From contig NZ_MSIE01000040.1 in NCBI RefSeq assembly GCF_001921205.1, positions 60,208-124,207 on the forward strand: a stretch of 64,000 nt of DNA. The letters run 5' to 3'. The position numbers were made by a program, and so were the translations under genes. Positions 8,079-17,256 of the stretch are shown here, piece by piece. Position 1 is the stretch's first letter, and each line of letters begins with the position of its first letter. The stretch comes from Actinophytocola xanthii. GTDB lineage: Bacteria; Actinomycetota; Actinomycetes; Mycobacteriales; Pseudonocardiaceae. The notes beneath the pieces are model-generated. The model was not told the DNA's origin. It made no database searches and saw only the letters and a list, made by a program, of their open reading frames with translations.

Positions 8079-9415
8079 TCCTCTCTCCCTTCCTGGGTGG
8101 CTTCGGCGGTGACTTCGGCGGCGGCCGGGAGCGCGGCGTGCACGCGGGCGAGCGCGGCGTCGTCGAGGGCACCGGAGACGAACCACGCCTCGAACGCCGA
8201 CGGCGGCAGGTAGACGCCGCGGGCCAGCATGGCGTGGAAGAACACCGCGTAGGCCCGGGTGTCCTGGGCGCCGGCCGCCGCCCGGTCGGTCACCTCGTCC
8301 CCGGTGAAGAACACCGAGAACAGGTTTCCCGCGCGCTGCACGCGGTGCGCCACCCCGACCGCCGACAGCGCCGCCGAGGCGGCGTCGGCGATGGAGCTCG
8401 CCGCGGTGTCCAGCCGGGCGTACAGGTCATCGTCGGCCAGCCGCAGCGCGGCCAGGCCCGCCGCCGTGGCCAGCGGGTTCCCCGACAGCGTCCCCGCCTG
8501 GTACACGGGTCCGTCCGGGGCCAGCCGGTCCATCAGCTCGGCCCGGCCGCCGAAGGCCGCGGCGGGCAGCCCGCCCCCCATGGCCTTGCCGAACGTGAGC
8601 AGGTCCGGCTCTACGCCCTCCAGCTCGCACCAGCCGCCCGGCCCGACGCGGAAACCCGTGATCACCTCGTCCACGACGAACAGCGCGCCGTACTCCCGGC
8701 AGAGCGCGGCCAGCGCTGCGGTGAACCCCGGCCTCGGCGGCACGACGCCCATGTTCGCCGGGACCGCCTCGGTGACCAGGCAGGCGATCCGCTCGCCGTG
8801 CCGCTCGAACGCCGCCCGGACGGCCTCGATGTCGTTGAAGGGCACCACGATCGTGTCGGCGACCTGTGCCGCGGCCACCCCGGCGCCCTCGGGCAGGCCC
8901 AGGGTCATGGCACCGGAGCCGGCCGAGGCGAGCAGCGCGTCGACGTGCCCGTGGTAGCACCCGGCGAACTTGACCACCGCCGGGCGTCCGGTGACCCCGC
9001 GGGCCAGCCGGATCGCCGACATCGTCGCCTCGGTGCCGGAACCGACCAGCCGCACCCGCTCGACGGCCGGCACGCGGCCGACGATGGCCTCGGCCAGCCG
9101 CACCTCGCCGGTTGTCGGCGCGCCGAAGGTGGTGCCGCGCTCGACCGCCTCCCGGACCGCGGCCAGCACGGTCGGCTCGGCGTGCCCGTGCAGCAGCGCT
9201 CCCCACGAGTTGACCAGGTCGACGTACTCCCGCCCGTCCGCGTCGGTCACCAGCGGCCCGGCGCCGGCGGTGAGGAAGCGCGGGGTGCCGCCGACGGCCT
9301 GGAAGGCGCGGACGGGCGAGTTCACCCCGCCGGGCGTCACCTCCCGCGCCCGCTCGAACAACGCCGCCGACCGCGGAACCTCGTACGGGTAGTGCAGAGT
9401 CGTGGGTGCGCTCAT
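8075..9415 (-). CDS. hemL: Glutamate-1-semialdehyde 2,1-aminomutase
   Basis: This PLP enzyme converts glutamate-1-semialdehyde to 5-aminolevulinate, the second step of the C5 tetrapyrrole pathway. It has 446 residues, the usual length. The start region [17 protein letters not shown], the [13 protein letters not shown] phosphate-binding stretch, the [11 protein letters not shown]sp that contacts the pyridine nitrogen, and the PLP lysine in [11 protein letters not shown] are all present. The substrate-gating sequence VGGTPRFL is also typical. It is separated from hemF by 124 bp holding a repeat copy and probably its own promoter, and it is coupled to the metal transporter genes downstream. Confidence 0.97.
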   Translation of the reverse strand: MSAPTTLHYPYEVPRSAALFERAREVTPGGVNSPVRAFQAVGGTPRFLTAGAGPLVTDADGREYVDLVNSWGALLHGHAEPTVLAAVREAVERGTTFGAPTTGEVRLAEAIVGRVPAVERVRLVGSGTEATMSAIRLARGVTGRPAVVKFAGCYHGHVDALLASAGSGAMTLGLPEGAGVAAAQVADTIVVPFNDIEAVRAAFERHGERIACLVTEAVPANMGVVPPRPGFTAALAALCREYGALFVVDEVITGFRVGPGGWCELEGVEPDLLTFGKAMGGGLPAAAFGGRAELMDRLAPDGPVYQAGTLSGNPLATAAGLAALRLADDDLYARLDTAASSIADAASAALSAVGVAHRVQRAGNLFSVFFTGDEVTDRAAAGAQDTRAYAVFFHAMLARGVYLPPSAFEAWFVSGALDDAALARVHAALPAAAEVTAEATQEGREE

Positions 9416-9444
9416 CGGGCAACCTCCGGAACCGTCACCTCAGG

Positions 9445-9531
9445 GGAACCTGGCGCAAACCAGCCACACGTACGCGACCGGGCCGAACACTCGCTGTCGA
9501 AGGCGACCAACAGGGACAAGTCCGGGGAGGC
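9445..9531 (+). repeat. Left copy of inverted repeat flanking hemB-hemE-hemF
   Basis: The 46 bp at 9445-9490 match, on the opposite strand, 44 bp at 12478-12521: 36 of 44 aligned positions are identical with one 2-nt gap. The core GCCACACGTACG and the end GCCGAACAC are exact. A further CCGGGGAGGC at 9522-9531 matches the hemB ribosome-site region. The copy lies in the hemF-hemL gap, pointing toward hemF. Confidence 0.6.
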
Positions 9532-9539
9532 TGAACGGC

Positions 9540-10442
9540 TCATACGGCCACCTCGCTTCCCGCCCAGTCCCTCGGTCGCAGGAACCGGGCGACCTCGGCC
9601 TCCGGCGTGCCCGGCTCCGGTCGGACGTCGTAGGCCCAGCCGGCCACCGGCGGCATCGAGATGAGGATCGCCTCGATGTTCCCGCCCGTCTGCAGGCCGA
9701 ACAGCGTTCCCCGGTCGTAGACGAGGTTGAACTCCACGTAGCGCCCGCGGCGCAGCTGCTGCCAGCGCCGCTCACGCTCGCCGTAGGGCAGCCCGCGGCG
9801 CCGGTCGAGAACGGGCAGGTAGGCGGGCAGGATCGAGGCGAGCCCGTCGACGAGGAGGTCCCGGTACGCCCCGCGGTCCCCACCGGTCAGGCCGTCGAAG
9901 AAGACCCCGCCGACGCCGCGCATCTCGCCGCGGTGGGGGATGGTGAAGTAGTCGTCGCAGGCGGCCTTCCAGGCGGGGTGGTCGGCGACGGGGTGCCTGG
10001 CGCACCAGTCCCGCAGCACCCGGTGGAAGTGCACGGCGTCCTCCTCGAAGCCGTACACGGGGGTGAGGTCCATCCCGCCGCCGAACCACCACGCCTCCCC
10101 CGCCTCCAGGTAGCGCAGGTTGGCGTGGAAGGACGGCGCGTGCGGGTTCAGCGGGTGCAGCACCATCGAGATGCCCGTCGCCCGGTAGGGCTGGCCGGCC
10201 AGCTCCGGCCTGGCCTCGCTGATCGTCGCCGGGACGGCCGAGCCGGCCACCGAGGACACGTTCACGCCGGCGCGTTCGAAGACCCGTCCGCCCTCCAGCA
10301 GGCAGACCCGGCCTCGCCCGAAGCCGGCCCGCTGCCAGGGGTCGCGTCGAAAGGGGGCACCGCCGTCGTACTCCTCGAACGCGGCCACGAGGCGGGACTG
10401 CTCGCCGAACAGCAGCTCGGCGATGGCGTCGGTGAAGGTCAC
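9540..10442 (-). CDS. hemF: Oxygen-dependent coproporphyrinogen III oxidase
   Basis: This enzyme oxidatively decarboxylates coproporphyrinogen III to protoporphyrinogen IX. It has 300 residues, standard for the family. The signature WWFGGGMDLTPVYGFEEDAV (about 145-165), the GVNVSSVAG block and the C-terminal RGRYVEFNLVYDRGTLFGL segment are all intact. The GTG at 10442 overlaps the hemE stop (GTGA), so it is coupled to hemE. HemF belongs to the protoporphyrin-dependent haem route, whereas most Actinobacteria use the coproporphyrin-dependent route with HemQ, so its place in this operon is notable. Confidence 0.96.
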   Translation of the reverse strand: MTFTDAIAELLFGEQSRLVAAFEEYDGGAPFRRDPWQRAGFGRGRVCLLEGGRVFERAGVNVSSVAGSAVPATISEARPELAGQPYRATGISMVLHPLNPHAPSFHANLRYLEAGEAWWFGGGMDLTPVYGFEEDAVHFHRVLRDWCARHPVADHPAWKAACDDYFTIPHRGEMRGVGGVFFDGLTGGDRGAYRDLLVDGLASILPAYLPVLDRRRGLPYGERERRWQQLRRGRYVEFNLVYDRGTLFGLQTGGNIEAILISMPPVAGWAYDVRPEPGTPEAEVARFLRPRDWAGSEVAV

Positions 10443-11461
10443 GAGCCCTGGTCTCCTTCCGTCCGGGGAAACTCGTGCACGGCGTCGACCAGCCGGGCGA
10501 CCGTGTCGGGGTTCGTGCCGGGCAGCACGCCGTGGCCGAGGTTGAAGATGTGCGGCCCGCCGAGGCCGGCGCGGAGCACCTCGTGTGCACCGGCGACGGC
10601 CAGCTCGGGCGTGGTCAGCAGCAGGCCCGGGTCGAGGTTGCCCTGCAGGGCCATGCCGGGCAGCTCCGCTCGGCACTCGTGCAACGGCCGCCGCCAGTCG
10701 ACGCTGACAACCTCCGCCGGGAGGGACGCGATCGGCCCGTAGAGGTGGGAGGCGCCGACGGCGAGGTAGATCCGCGGCACGCGATCGCCGAGCGCCTCGA
10801 GCACGCGCCGGGCGTGGGGCAGGCCGAACCGCCCGTAGCCGGCCGCGTCGTGCACGCCGGCCCAGCTGTCGAACAGCTGCACCGCCTGGGCTCCCGCGTC
10901 GATCTGGTCGCGCAGGTACCGGATGGTGACCTCGGTCAGCTTGTCCAGCAGCGCGTCCGCGCTCACCGGGTCCTGGCGCAGCCATGCGCGGAACTCGGCA
11001 TGGTCCTTGCTACCGCCGCCCTGGACCAGGTAGGTCGCGAGGGTCAGCGGCGCGCCGGCGAACCCGATCACCGGGACCGGCGAGGCGGCCCGCAGCAACC
11101 GCACCGCCTCGGCGACGAACGGCACGAGCTCCCCGGCGGCCGGCACCCGCAGCGCGTCCACATCGGACCCGGTGCGGACCGGCCGGGCGAGCACCGGGCC
11201 GGGCGCGAACTCGATGTCCACGCCCATCGGCGGCAGCGGCGTCATGATGTCGCTGAACAGGATCGCGGCGTCCAGCGGGAACCGGCGCACCGGCTGGAGG
11301 GTCACCTCCACGGCCAGCTCGGGGGTGCGGACCATCTCCCAGAACCCGTACCGCTCCTTGAGGTGGCGGTACTCGGGGAGGTAACGCCCGGCCTGGCGCA
11401 TCAGCCACACGGGGGCGTGCGGGGTGGACTTCCCCCACGCGGCATCGAGAAAGACGCTCAT
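10439..11461 (-). CDS. hemE: Uroporphyrinogen decarboxylase
   Basis: HemE removes four carboxyl groups from uroporphyrinogen III to give coproporphyrinogen III. The 340-residue protein has the first family signature [15 protein letters not shown] near residue 19-33, [17 protein letters not shown] with the catalytic Asp, and the second signature region [17 protein letters not shown]. The C-terminal [16 protein letters not shown] is also canonical. Its ATG overlaps the hemB stop (ATGA) and its stop overlaps the hemF start, forming an unbroken hemB-hemE-hemF translational unit. Confidence 0.97.
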   Translation of the reverse strand: MSVFLDAAWGKSTPHAPVWLMRQAGRYLPEYRHLKERYGFWEMVRTPELAVEVTLQPVRRFPLDAAILFSDIMTPLPPMGVDIEFAPGPVLARPVRTGSDVDALRVPAAGELVPFVAEAVRLLRAASPVPVIGFAGAPLTLATYLVQGGGSKDHAEFRAWLRQDPVSADALLDKLTEVTIRYLRDQIDAGAQAVQLFDSWAGVHDAAGYGRFGLPHARRVLEALGDRVPRIYLAVGASHLYGPIASLPAEVVSVDWRRPLHECRAELPGMALQGNLDPGLLLTTPELAVAGAHEVLRAGLGGPHIFNLGHGVLPGTNPDTVARLVDAVHEFPRTEGDQGS

Positions 11462-12444
11462 AGCAGGCGCTCCGCGGCTTCGGTTGCCCAGTAGGTCAGG
11501 ACGAGGCGGGCGCCGGCCCGGCGGATCGAGGTGAGCGACTCGACGATCGCGGCGTCCCGGTCGATCCAGCCGCGGGCGGCCGCGGCCTCCACCATCGCGT
11601 ACTCCCCGGAGACCTGGTAGGCGGCGACGGGGACGGTGGCGAGCTCGCTCGCCCGCCGCACGATGTCCAGGTAGGACATGGCGGGTTTGACCATGACGAT
11701 GTCGGCGCCCTCGGCGAGGTCCAGCTCGATCTCCCGGACGGCCTCGACCGCGTTGGGCGGGTCCATCTGGTACGCCCGGCGGTCCCCGTCGAGCTGCGAG
11801 TCGACAGCGTCGCGGAACGGCCCGTAGAAGGCGGAGGCGTACTTGGCCGCGTAGGCCAGGATCGCCACACCCTGGTGGCCGCCGCGGTCGAGGGCGGCCC
11901 GGATGGCGGCGACCTGGCCGTCCATCATGCCGCTCGGCCCGACCACGCCGCAGCCGGCCTCGGCGAGCGCGAGGGCCATGTCGGCGTAACGGCCGAGCGT
12001 GGCGTCGTTGTCGACCTCGCCATCCGGTCCGAGCACGCCGCAGTGGCCGTGGTCGGTGAACTCGTCGAGGCACAGGTCGGCCATCACCACGCCGTCCTGG
12101 CCCACCTCGGCGACGACGTCGCGGACCGCCCGGTTGAGGATGCCGTCCGGGTCGGTGGCGGCCGTGCCCCCGGGGTCCCGAACCGCGGGGACGGCGAACA
12201 GCATGAGCCCGCCGACCCCGGCCGCGAGCGCGTCGTGTGCCGCCTTGCGCAACGACTCCAGGGTGTGCTGGACGACCCCCGGCAGCGAGGGCACCGGCAC
12301 CGGTTCGGTGATGCCCTCCTTGACGAACAACGGCAGCACCAGCTGTCGCGCGACGACCTCCGTCTCGGCCACCAGCCGCCGAACCGCGGTGGTGCGCCGC
12401 AACCGCCGTGGCCGGACCACCGGCACCCTGACCAACTCGCTCAT
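11458..12444 (-). CDS. hemB: Porphobilinogen synthase (5-aminolevulinate dehydratase)
   Basis: HemB condenses two 5-aminolevulinate molecules into porphobilinogen. The 328-residue protein has the metal-site segment [14 protein letters not shown] and both Schiff-base lysines, in [14 protein letters not shown] and [12 protein letters not shown]. The [16 protein letters not shown] opening is the usual N-terminal arm. The ATG at 12444 is preceded by GGGGAGG. Unlike the other hem genes here it does not overlap its upstream neighbour: 68 bp separate it from hemC, and much of that space is the right copy of an inverted repeat. In many Actinobacteria hemD lies at exactly this position; it is missing here. 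Confidence 0.96.
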   Translation of the reverse strand: MSELVRVPVVRPRRLRRTTAVRRLVAETEVVARQLVLPLFVKEGITEPVPVPSLPGVVQHTLESLRKAAHDALAAGVGGLMLFAVPAVRDPGGTAATDPDGILNRAVRDVVAEVGQDGVVMADLCLDEFTDHGHCGVLGPDGEVDNDATLGRYADMALALAEAGCGVVGPSGMMDGQVAAIRAALDRGGHQGVAILAYAAKYASAFYGPFRDAVDSQLDGDRRAYQMDPPNAVEAVREIELDLAEGADIVMVKPAMSYLDIVRRASELATVPVAAYQVSGEYAMVEAAAARGWIDRDAAIVESLTSIRRAGARLVLTYWATEAAERLL

Positions 12445-12447
12445 GTC

Positions 12448-12521
12448 CGCCTCCCCGGGATCGATCCCGCTGGCTGTGTGTTCGGCTCGAGCACGTACGT
12501 GTGGCCGGCGCGTCACGTTCC
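12448..12521 (-). repeat. Right copy of inverted repeat flanking hemB-hemE-hemF
   Basis: Read on the reverse strand, 12521-12478 matches 9445-9490 (36 of 44 aligned positions identical). A short second match at 12458-12449 covers the hemB ribosome-binding region. The copy begins in the last codons of hemC and points into hemB, so the two copies face each other across about 3 kb. Confidence 0.6.
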
Positions 12522-13478
12522 GCTCCCCGCGACCGGGGTCGGCACGCTGCGCGGGTCGGCCGGGGCGAGGTCCGCGGCCGCGGCGAGCAGCGCGTGCGCG
12601 CCGGCGTCCCGCAGCCGGCCGGCGACGGCGAGACCGAGCGCCTGCGCCGACTCCGCCGGACCGCTGCTCGTCGCCCGCAGGACAGTGCGCCCGTCCGGGG
12701 CCGCGGCCAGACCGGTGACGTGCAGTTCCCCACCCGCCAGGTGCGCGTGCGCGCCGACCGGCGCGGTGCAGCCCGCGTCCAACCCGGCCAGCACCGCGCG
12801 CTCCGCGGTCACCACACACCGGGTGGGGCCGTGCTCCACGGTGGACACCACGGCGGCGGTCAGCGGGTCGTCCGCGCGGCACTCCACGGCGAGCGCACCC
12901 TGGGCCGGCGCGGGGACGAGCTCCTCGACCGGCAGCGGGCGCACCCCGGGACCGACCGCGTCCAGGCGGGACAGGCCGGCCATCGCCAGCACCACACCCT
13001 CCAGCTCGCCCACCCGGGACAGCCGGCTGTCCACGTTGCCTCGCAACGGGACCAGCTCCAGCTCCGGGTTCGCCGCGAGCAGCTGCGCGGCCCGCCTCGG
13101 CGAGCCGGTGCCGACCCGGGAACCGGGAGCGAGGTCCCTCGCCGCCCGGCCGTCCCGGGTGACCAGGGCGTCGCGCTCGTCGGCCCGGACCGGCACCGCG
13201 GCCAGTCGAAGGCGTGGGTCCGGCGCGGTGGGCAGGTCCTTGTAGGAGTGCACGACGAGGTCCACCTCGCCCGCGGCCAGTGCCTCCCGCAGGGCGGCGA
13301 CGAACACCCCGACGCTGCCGAAACTGGCGATCGGGGCGCCGCTCTCGTCGCCCGCGGACGACATCGGCACCAGCTCGACGGCGCGTCCGGACGCCGCGGC
13401 GAGCGCGTCGGCCACCCACCGGGACTGGACCAGGGCCAGCGTGCTGCGCCGGGTACCGAGCCTCAGCGGCGTGTTCAT
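12513..13478 (-). CDS. hemC: Porphobilinogen deaminase (hydroxymethylbilane synthase)
   Basis: HemC polymerises four porphobilinogens into hydroxymethylbilane. The 321-residue protein contains [21 protein letters not shown] at the start, [36 protein letters not shown], and the dipyrromethane cofactor cysteine in [13 protein letters not shown]. Its ATG overlaps the hemA stop by 4 nt. With no uroporphyrinogen III synthase gene in the window, its product needs a HemD encoded elsewhere to be converted to the type III isomer. Confidence 0.96.
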   Translation of the reverse strand: MNTPLRLGTRRSTLALVQSRWVADALAAASGRAVELVPMSSAGDESGAPIASFGSVGVFVAALREALAAGEVDLVVHSYKDLPTAPDPRLRLAAVPVRADERDALVTRDGRAARDLAPGSRVGTGSPRRAAQLLAANPELELVPLRGNVDSRLSRVGELEGVVLAMAGLSRLDAVGPGVRPLPVEELVPAPAQGALAVECRADDPLTAAVVSTVEHGPTRCVVTAERAVLAGLDAGCTAPVGAHAHLAGGELHVTGLAAAPDGRTVLRATSSGPAESAQALGLAVAGRLRDAGAHALLAAAADLAPADPRSVPTPVAGSGT

Positions 13479-14764
13479 GATCGGCTCACCTCGTCCTCGT
13501 TCTCCTTGGGGATGCCGAACACCCGGTAGAGGGCGTCGACGTAGACCTCGCCGTCCGCGGCCGCGGACAGCTCCCTGATCCGCACCGTGGGGCGGTGCAA
13601 CAGCTTCTGTGCGACCCGGTGCATCGCGGTCTCGGTCTCGGTGCGCTCGCGGTCGCCGAGCGTGGGCAGCCGGGTGTGCAGCCGGGTCAGCTCGGCGCCC
13701 ACCAGCTCGCTCGCGCGTACCCGCAGTGCCGAGATCAGCGGTGCGGCCGACATCGCCCGGTCGCGCGCGGCGAACGCAGCGGCCTCCTCGGCCACGACGC
13801 GCCAGGCGGCGTCCAGCTCGGACACCTCACCCCGACCGGCCAGCGAACCGCCGAGCACGTCCAGGTCCACCAGCGTCACGCCGTCGACGTCCCGGCAGGC
13901 GGGGTCGATGTCCCGCGGCATGGCCAGGTCGAGCGCGAACAGCGGCCGGTTGCCGACGGCGCGGCGCGCCGCGCGCAGTACGTCCGCGGTGATCACGTGC
14001 TGGGGCGCGCCGGTGGAGGACACCAGGAGGTCGCAGCCGGCCAGGGCCTCGGCAAGCGCGCCCGGTGGGACCACCGAGCCGCCGACCTCGTCGGCCAGGC
14101 GGGCCGCGTTGGCCGTGCCGCGGCCGGCGATCCGGATCTCGGCGAGCCCCTCGGAGCGCAGCGCGCGGGCGGCAAGCGTGCCGATCGTGCCCGAGCCCAC
14201 CAGCACCGCACGCCGGCCGTGCAGGCCGCCGAGCGTCGCCCGGCCGAGCTCGAGACCGGCGTCGAGCAGTGACGGCGCCGCCCTGCCGATCCCGGTCTCG
14301 GTGCGGGCCCGCCTGCTCGCCCGGAACGCGGTGTCCAGCGCACCGCCCAGCACGCCGCCGACCACACCCGCGGCCCGAGCGGTCCGCAGCGCGGCGCGCA
14401 GCTGGGCGACGATGTGCTCCTCACCGGTCGCCATCGAGTCCAGCCCGCAGGCGACCGCGCAGAGGTGGGTCACGGCCTCGGCGCCATGCCGCACCCGGAG
14501 GAACCCGCAGGTCTCGGCGACCGACAGGCCGGCGCGGGCGGCGAAGAAGTGGTCGACCGCGTGCGAGGCGGCGTGCACCGAGCCCTTCGGCGCCACGTAG
14601 ACCTCGGTGCGGTTGCAGGTGGACAACAGCAGAACCTCCCCGATGGCGGGGCTCGCGCGCAGTCGCTCCAGCGCGCCGTCCTGCTCGCCCGCGGGCACCG
14701 CCAGCCGCTCCAGCAGGTCGGTCGCGGCCGACTTGAAACTGGCCCCGATCGCAAGAATCGCCAT
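13475..14764 (-). CDS. hemA: Glutamyl-tRNA reductase
   Basis: HemA reduces glutamyl-tRNA(Glu) to glutamate-1-semialdehyde, the entry step of the C5 pathway. The 429-residue protein has the catalytic cysteine in [12 protein letters not shown] (about residue 50), the [13 protein letters not shown] region, an NADPH-binding domain with [16 protein letters not shown], and a C-terminal dimerisation domain. The N-terminal motif usually read as SHRTA or NHKTA is SFKSA here, so this is a divergent HemA. The ATG at 14764 fits the family start; an in-frame GTG lies at 14776. It is the first gene of the reverse-strand hem operon, with hemY divergent. Confidence 0.95.
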   Translation of the reverse strand: MAILAIGASFKSAATDLLERLAVPAGEQDGALERLRASPAIGEVLLLSTCNRTEVYVAPKGSVHAASHAVDHFFAARAGLSVAETCGFLRVRHGAEAVTHLCAVACGLDSMATGEEHIVAQLRAALRTARAAGVVGGVLGGALDTAFRASRRARTETGIGRAAPSLLDAGLELGRATLGGLHGRRAVLVGSGTIGTLAARALRSEGLAEIRIAGRGTANAARLADEVGGSVVPPGALAEALAGCDLLVSSTGAPQHVITADVLRAARRAVGNRPLFALDLAMPRDIDPACRDVDGVTLVDLDVLGGSLAGRGEVSELDAAWRVVAEEAAAFAARDRAMSAAPLISALRVRASELVGAELTRLHTRLPTLGDRERTETETAMHRVAQKLLHRPTVRIRELSAAADGEVYVDALYRVFGIPKENEDEVSRS

Positions 14765-14848
14765 GAGACGTCTCACCGTTCGCTTCTCGAATGGAGTGCG
14801 ACCGACGATATTCGCGCATTCTCGCCCATTTCAAGGAAATACGACGAC

Positions 14849-14910
14849 AACCGCACTTCCAGCCATAACCGCACTTAGCGCGACAGGCGACGGTAAACCG
14901 GTGCTAGCGT
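14849..14910 (+). promoter_or_regulatory. hemY promoter with repeated upstream element
   Basis: AACCGCACTT occurs twice with an 18-bp period (14849-14858 and 14867-14876). The second copy continues as AACCGCACTTAG and is followed by GCGACA (14880-14885), a 19-nt spacer and TAGCGT (14905-14910). Order and spacing equal those upstream of the transposase-derived gene at 5470-5513. The divergent hemA promoter must also lie in this gap but was not resolved. Confidence 0.5.
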
Positions 14911-14950
14911 TCGGCCGCGAACTCCAGGCGAGAAACGAGGGTGAGCAGAC

Positions 14951-16348
14951 GTGTCGAACGAATTGGATGTTCTCGTGGTCGGTGGCGGGGTCACCGGCCT
15001 GACCGTCGCGCAGCAGGTCGGCGCGGCCGCGCCGCGTACCTCCGTCGCGGTCCTCGAGGCCGGCGAGCGGGTCGGCGGAATCGTCGGCTCCTACCGGCGG
15101 GAGGGGTACACGGTGGACACCGGCCCGCACGGGTTCGTCGTCTACGGCCCCGGCGGCGTCTCCGACCTGGCCAGCGAGCTCGGCCTGGACGACGAGCTGA
15201 TGGCCGCCGAACCCGCGGCACAGCGGTTGTTCCTGCTCCGGGAGGACCACCTGCTCGAGCCGATGCCGGTCTCGGTGACCGACTTCCTGACCAGCTCGCT
15301 GCTCTCCGCCCGGGGCAAGCTGCGCGCGGCCGCCGAGGTCCTGGTGCCCCGCCGGCTCGCCGAGGAGCCGTTCTTCCACTTCACCGCGCGCCGCTTCGGC
15401 ACCGAGGTCGCCGAGGCACTGGCGGTTCCGGCCGTTCTGGGCGTCACCGGCGGCGATTCCAGGAATCTCAGCGTGGACGCGAAGTTCCCCTTCATAAGGC
15501 AGCTGGAACGCGACCATCGAAGCATTCTGCTTGGCGCACTGAAAGTGACGTGGAAACAGCAACGGGCGGCCGGGAAGCGATTCCCGACGCTGCCCAGGTT
15601 CGAGGAGTTCGGGATGCGGTTGTTCAGCTTCCGCGGGCACGGGATGCAGCGGCTGGTCGACGCGCTGGAGAAGTCGCTGACCGACCGGGTCCGGCTGGGG
15701 GCGCGGGTCGTCGCGCTGGACCGCGACGAGGACCGCTGGCGAGCCACGCTGAGCACCGGGGAGTCGGTGCGAGCGGCGCAGGTGGTGCTCGCCCTGCCGG
15801 CCCACGCGGCGGCGGCGCTGCTCGGCCCCCACCTGCCCCGGCTGGCCGCGACGCTGACCGAGATCCCGCACCCGGACGTGCGGGTGGTCGGGATCGGCTA
15901 CCGGCGGGCGGACCTTCGCCGCCAGCCGGACGGCATCGGCTTCCTCACGATCCCCACCGAGCACACCCACATCCTCGGCACGATCCACACCTCGACGATC
16001 TTCCCCGACCAGGCGCCGCCGGACACCGTGCTGATCCGCACGCTGGCCGGCGGCGTCCAGGACCGGGCGTTCGCCGAGTTGTCGCCGGCGGACGCGGTGG
16101 AGACGATCCACCAGGACCTGCGCCGGGTGTTCGGCATCAGCGGCCGCCCGGTGTTCTCCTTCGACCACCTGTGGCGGCGGGCGATTCCGGAGTACCAGGT
16201 CGGCCACCGCGCCCGGATGGACGCGGGTCTCGCCGAGGTGGCCCGGCTCGGCGGGCTGCACCTGGCCGGCAACACCTACCACGGCGTCGGCGTCAACGAC
16301 TGCGTGCGCGACGCCCGCCGGGTGGCCGCGGACGTGCTGGGCTCATGA
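14951..16348 (+). CDS. hemY: FAD-dependent protoporphyrinogen/coproporphyrinogen oxidase (HemY type)
   Basis: This 465-residue flavoprotein aromatises the porphyrinogen ring. It has the FAD motif DVLVVGGGVTGLTVAQQVG at residues 5-25, the ERVGGIVGSYRREGYTVDTGP segment characteristic of this family, and the C-terminal GLHLAGNTYHGVGVNDCV that closes the FAD site. The substrate may be protoporphyrinogen IX, given hemF next door, or coproporphyrinogen III as in most Actinobacteria. The GTG start follows GAGGGTGAG. The stop overlaps the ATG of the ABC ATPase gene, so haem oxidation and this exporter share an operon. It is divergent from hemA. Confidence 0.93.
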   Translation: MSNELDVLVVGGGVTGLTVAQQVGAAAPRTSVAVLEAGERVGGIVGSYRREGYTVDTGPHGFVVYGPGGVSDLASELGLDDELMAAEPAAQRLFLLREDHLLEPMPVSVTDFLTSSLLSARGKLRAAAEVLVPRRLAEEPFFHFTARRFGTEVAEALAVPAVLGVTGGDSRNLSVDAKFPFIRQLERDHRSILLGALKVTWKQQRAAGKRFPTLPRFEEFGMRLFSFRGHGMQRLVDALEKSLTDRVRLGARVVALDRDEDRWRATLSTGESVRAAQVVLALPAHAAAALLGPHLPRLAATLTEIPHPDVRVVGIGYRRADLRRQPDGIGFLTIPTEHTHILGTIHTSTIFPDQAPPDTVLIRTLAGGVQDRAFAELSPADAVETIHQDLRRVFGISGRPVFSFDHLWRRAIPEYQVGHRARMDAGLAEVARLGGLHLAGNTYHGVGVNDCVRDARRVAADVLGS

Positions 16349-17256
16349 GCGCCCCGCCCGCCATCACGGTCGAGGACCTGACCGTGCGCTACGGCGACCG
16401 GGTCGCCGTGGACGGGGTGTCCTTCCGGCTGCGGCGCGGCGAGGTGCTGGCTTTGCTCGGCCCGAACGGCGCCGGCAAGACCTCGATCGTCGAGGTGTGC
16501 GAGGGCTACCGGCGGGCCGGCGGCGGGACCGTCGAGGTGCTCGGGCTCGACCCGTTCGCCGACCACGACCGGCTGACGCCGCGGATGGGGATCATGCTCC
16601 AGTCCGGCGGGGTGCACCCGCGGGTCTCGGCGGCCGACATGCTCGAGCTGTTCGCCTCGTTCGCCGCACACCCGCTCGAGGTCGACCTGCTGGTCGACCG
16701 CCTCGATCTCGGTGGGTTCCTGCACACCCCCTTCATCCGGCTCTCCGGCGGCGAGCGCCAGCGGCTGGCGATGGCGCTCGCCCTGGTCGGCCGGCCGGAG
16801 GTGGTGTTCCTGGACGAGCCGACCGCGGGCATGGACCCGCGGGGGCGGTACCGCACCTGGGAGCTGGTGGACGAGCTGCGCTCGTGCGGGGTCGCGGTGC
16901 TGCTCACCACCCACCTGCTCGACGAGGCCGAGCGGCTGGCCGACCAGGTCGTCATCATCGACCGCGGCCGGCTCCTCGCGGCCGGCTCGCCCGAGGCGCT
17001 CACCGGCATGGGCGGGGTGGGCAGGCTGACGCTCACGGCCACGCCCGGCCTCCCGGTGGCGGCGATGCCCGCCGGGCTCGTCGCCGCGGAGGAGCCGGCG
17101 GGCACCTACCTGGTCGAGGGCGCGCTCGACACCGCCGGCCTGGCCGCGGTGCTGACCTGGTGCCTGGCCGAGGGTGCGACGGTGACCGGCCTGCGCACCG
17201 AAAGCCGCACGCTCGAGGACGTGTTCCTGGAGCTGACCGCTCGGGAGGCGGCGTGA
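16345..17256 (+). CDS. ABC exporter ATP-binding protein (haem-locus type)
   Basis: This 303-residue ATPase has Walker A GPNGAGKTS, the family-typical VEVCEGYRRAGGGTVEVLGL, signature LSGGERQRLAM, Walker B VVFLDEPTAGMDP and switch His LLTTHLLDEAERLAD. About 75 C-terminal residues follow and end LEDVFLELTAREAA, as in DrrA-type ATPases. The sequence resembles mycobacterial Rv1458c-type proteins, which lie next to haem A synthase genes. It overlaps hemY upstream and the permease downstream (GTGA). The substrate is unknown; a haem- or cytochrome-related role is inferred from context. Confidence 0.9.
   Translation: MSAPPAITVEDLTVRYGDRVAVDGVSFRLRRGEVLALLGPNGAGKTSIVEVCEGYRRAGGGTVEVLGLDPFADHDRLTPRMGIMLQSGGVHPRVSAADMLELFASFAAHPLEVDLLVDRLDLGGFLHTPFIRLSGGERQRLAMALALVGRPEVVFLDEPTAGMDPRGRYRTWELVDELRSCGVAVLLTTHLLDEAERLADQVVIIDRGRLLAAGSPEALTGMGGVGRLTLTATPGLPVAAMPAGLVAAEEPAGTYLVEGALDTAGLAAVLTWCLAEGATVTGLRTESRTLEDVFLELTAREAA

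Noticed and set aside
12445..12512. hemC-hemB gap examined for a short or decayed hemD
   Set aside because: Only 68 bp are available and they are explained by the repeat copy and the hemB ribosome site.
14765..14774. GAGACGTCTC palindrome directly before the hemA ATG, considered as an operator
   Set aside because: It is a short palindrome with no second copy; chance cannot be excluded.
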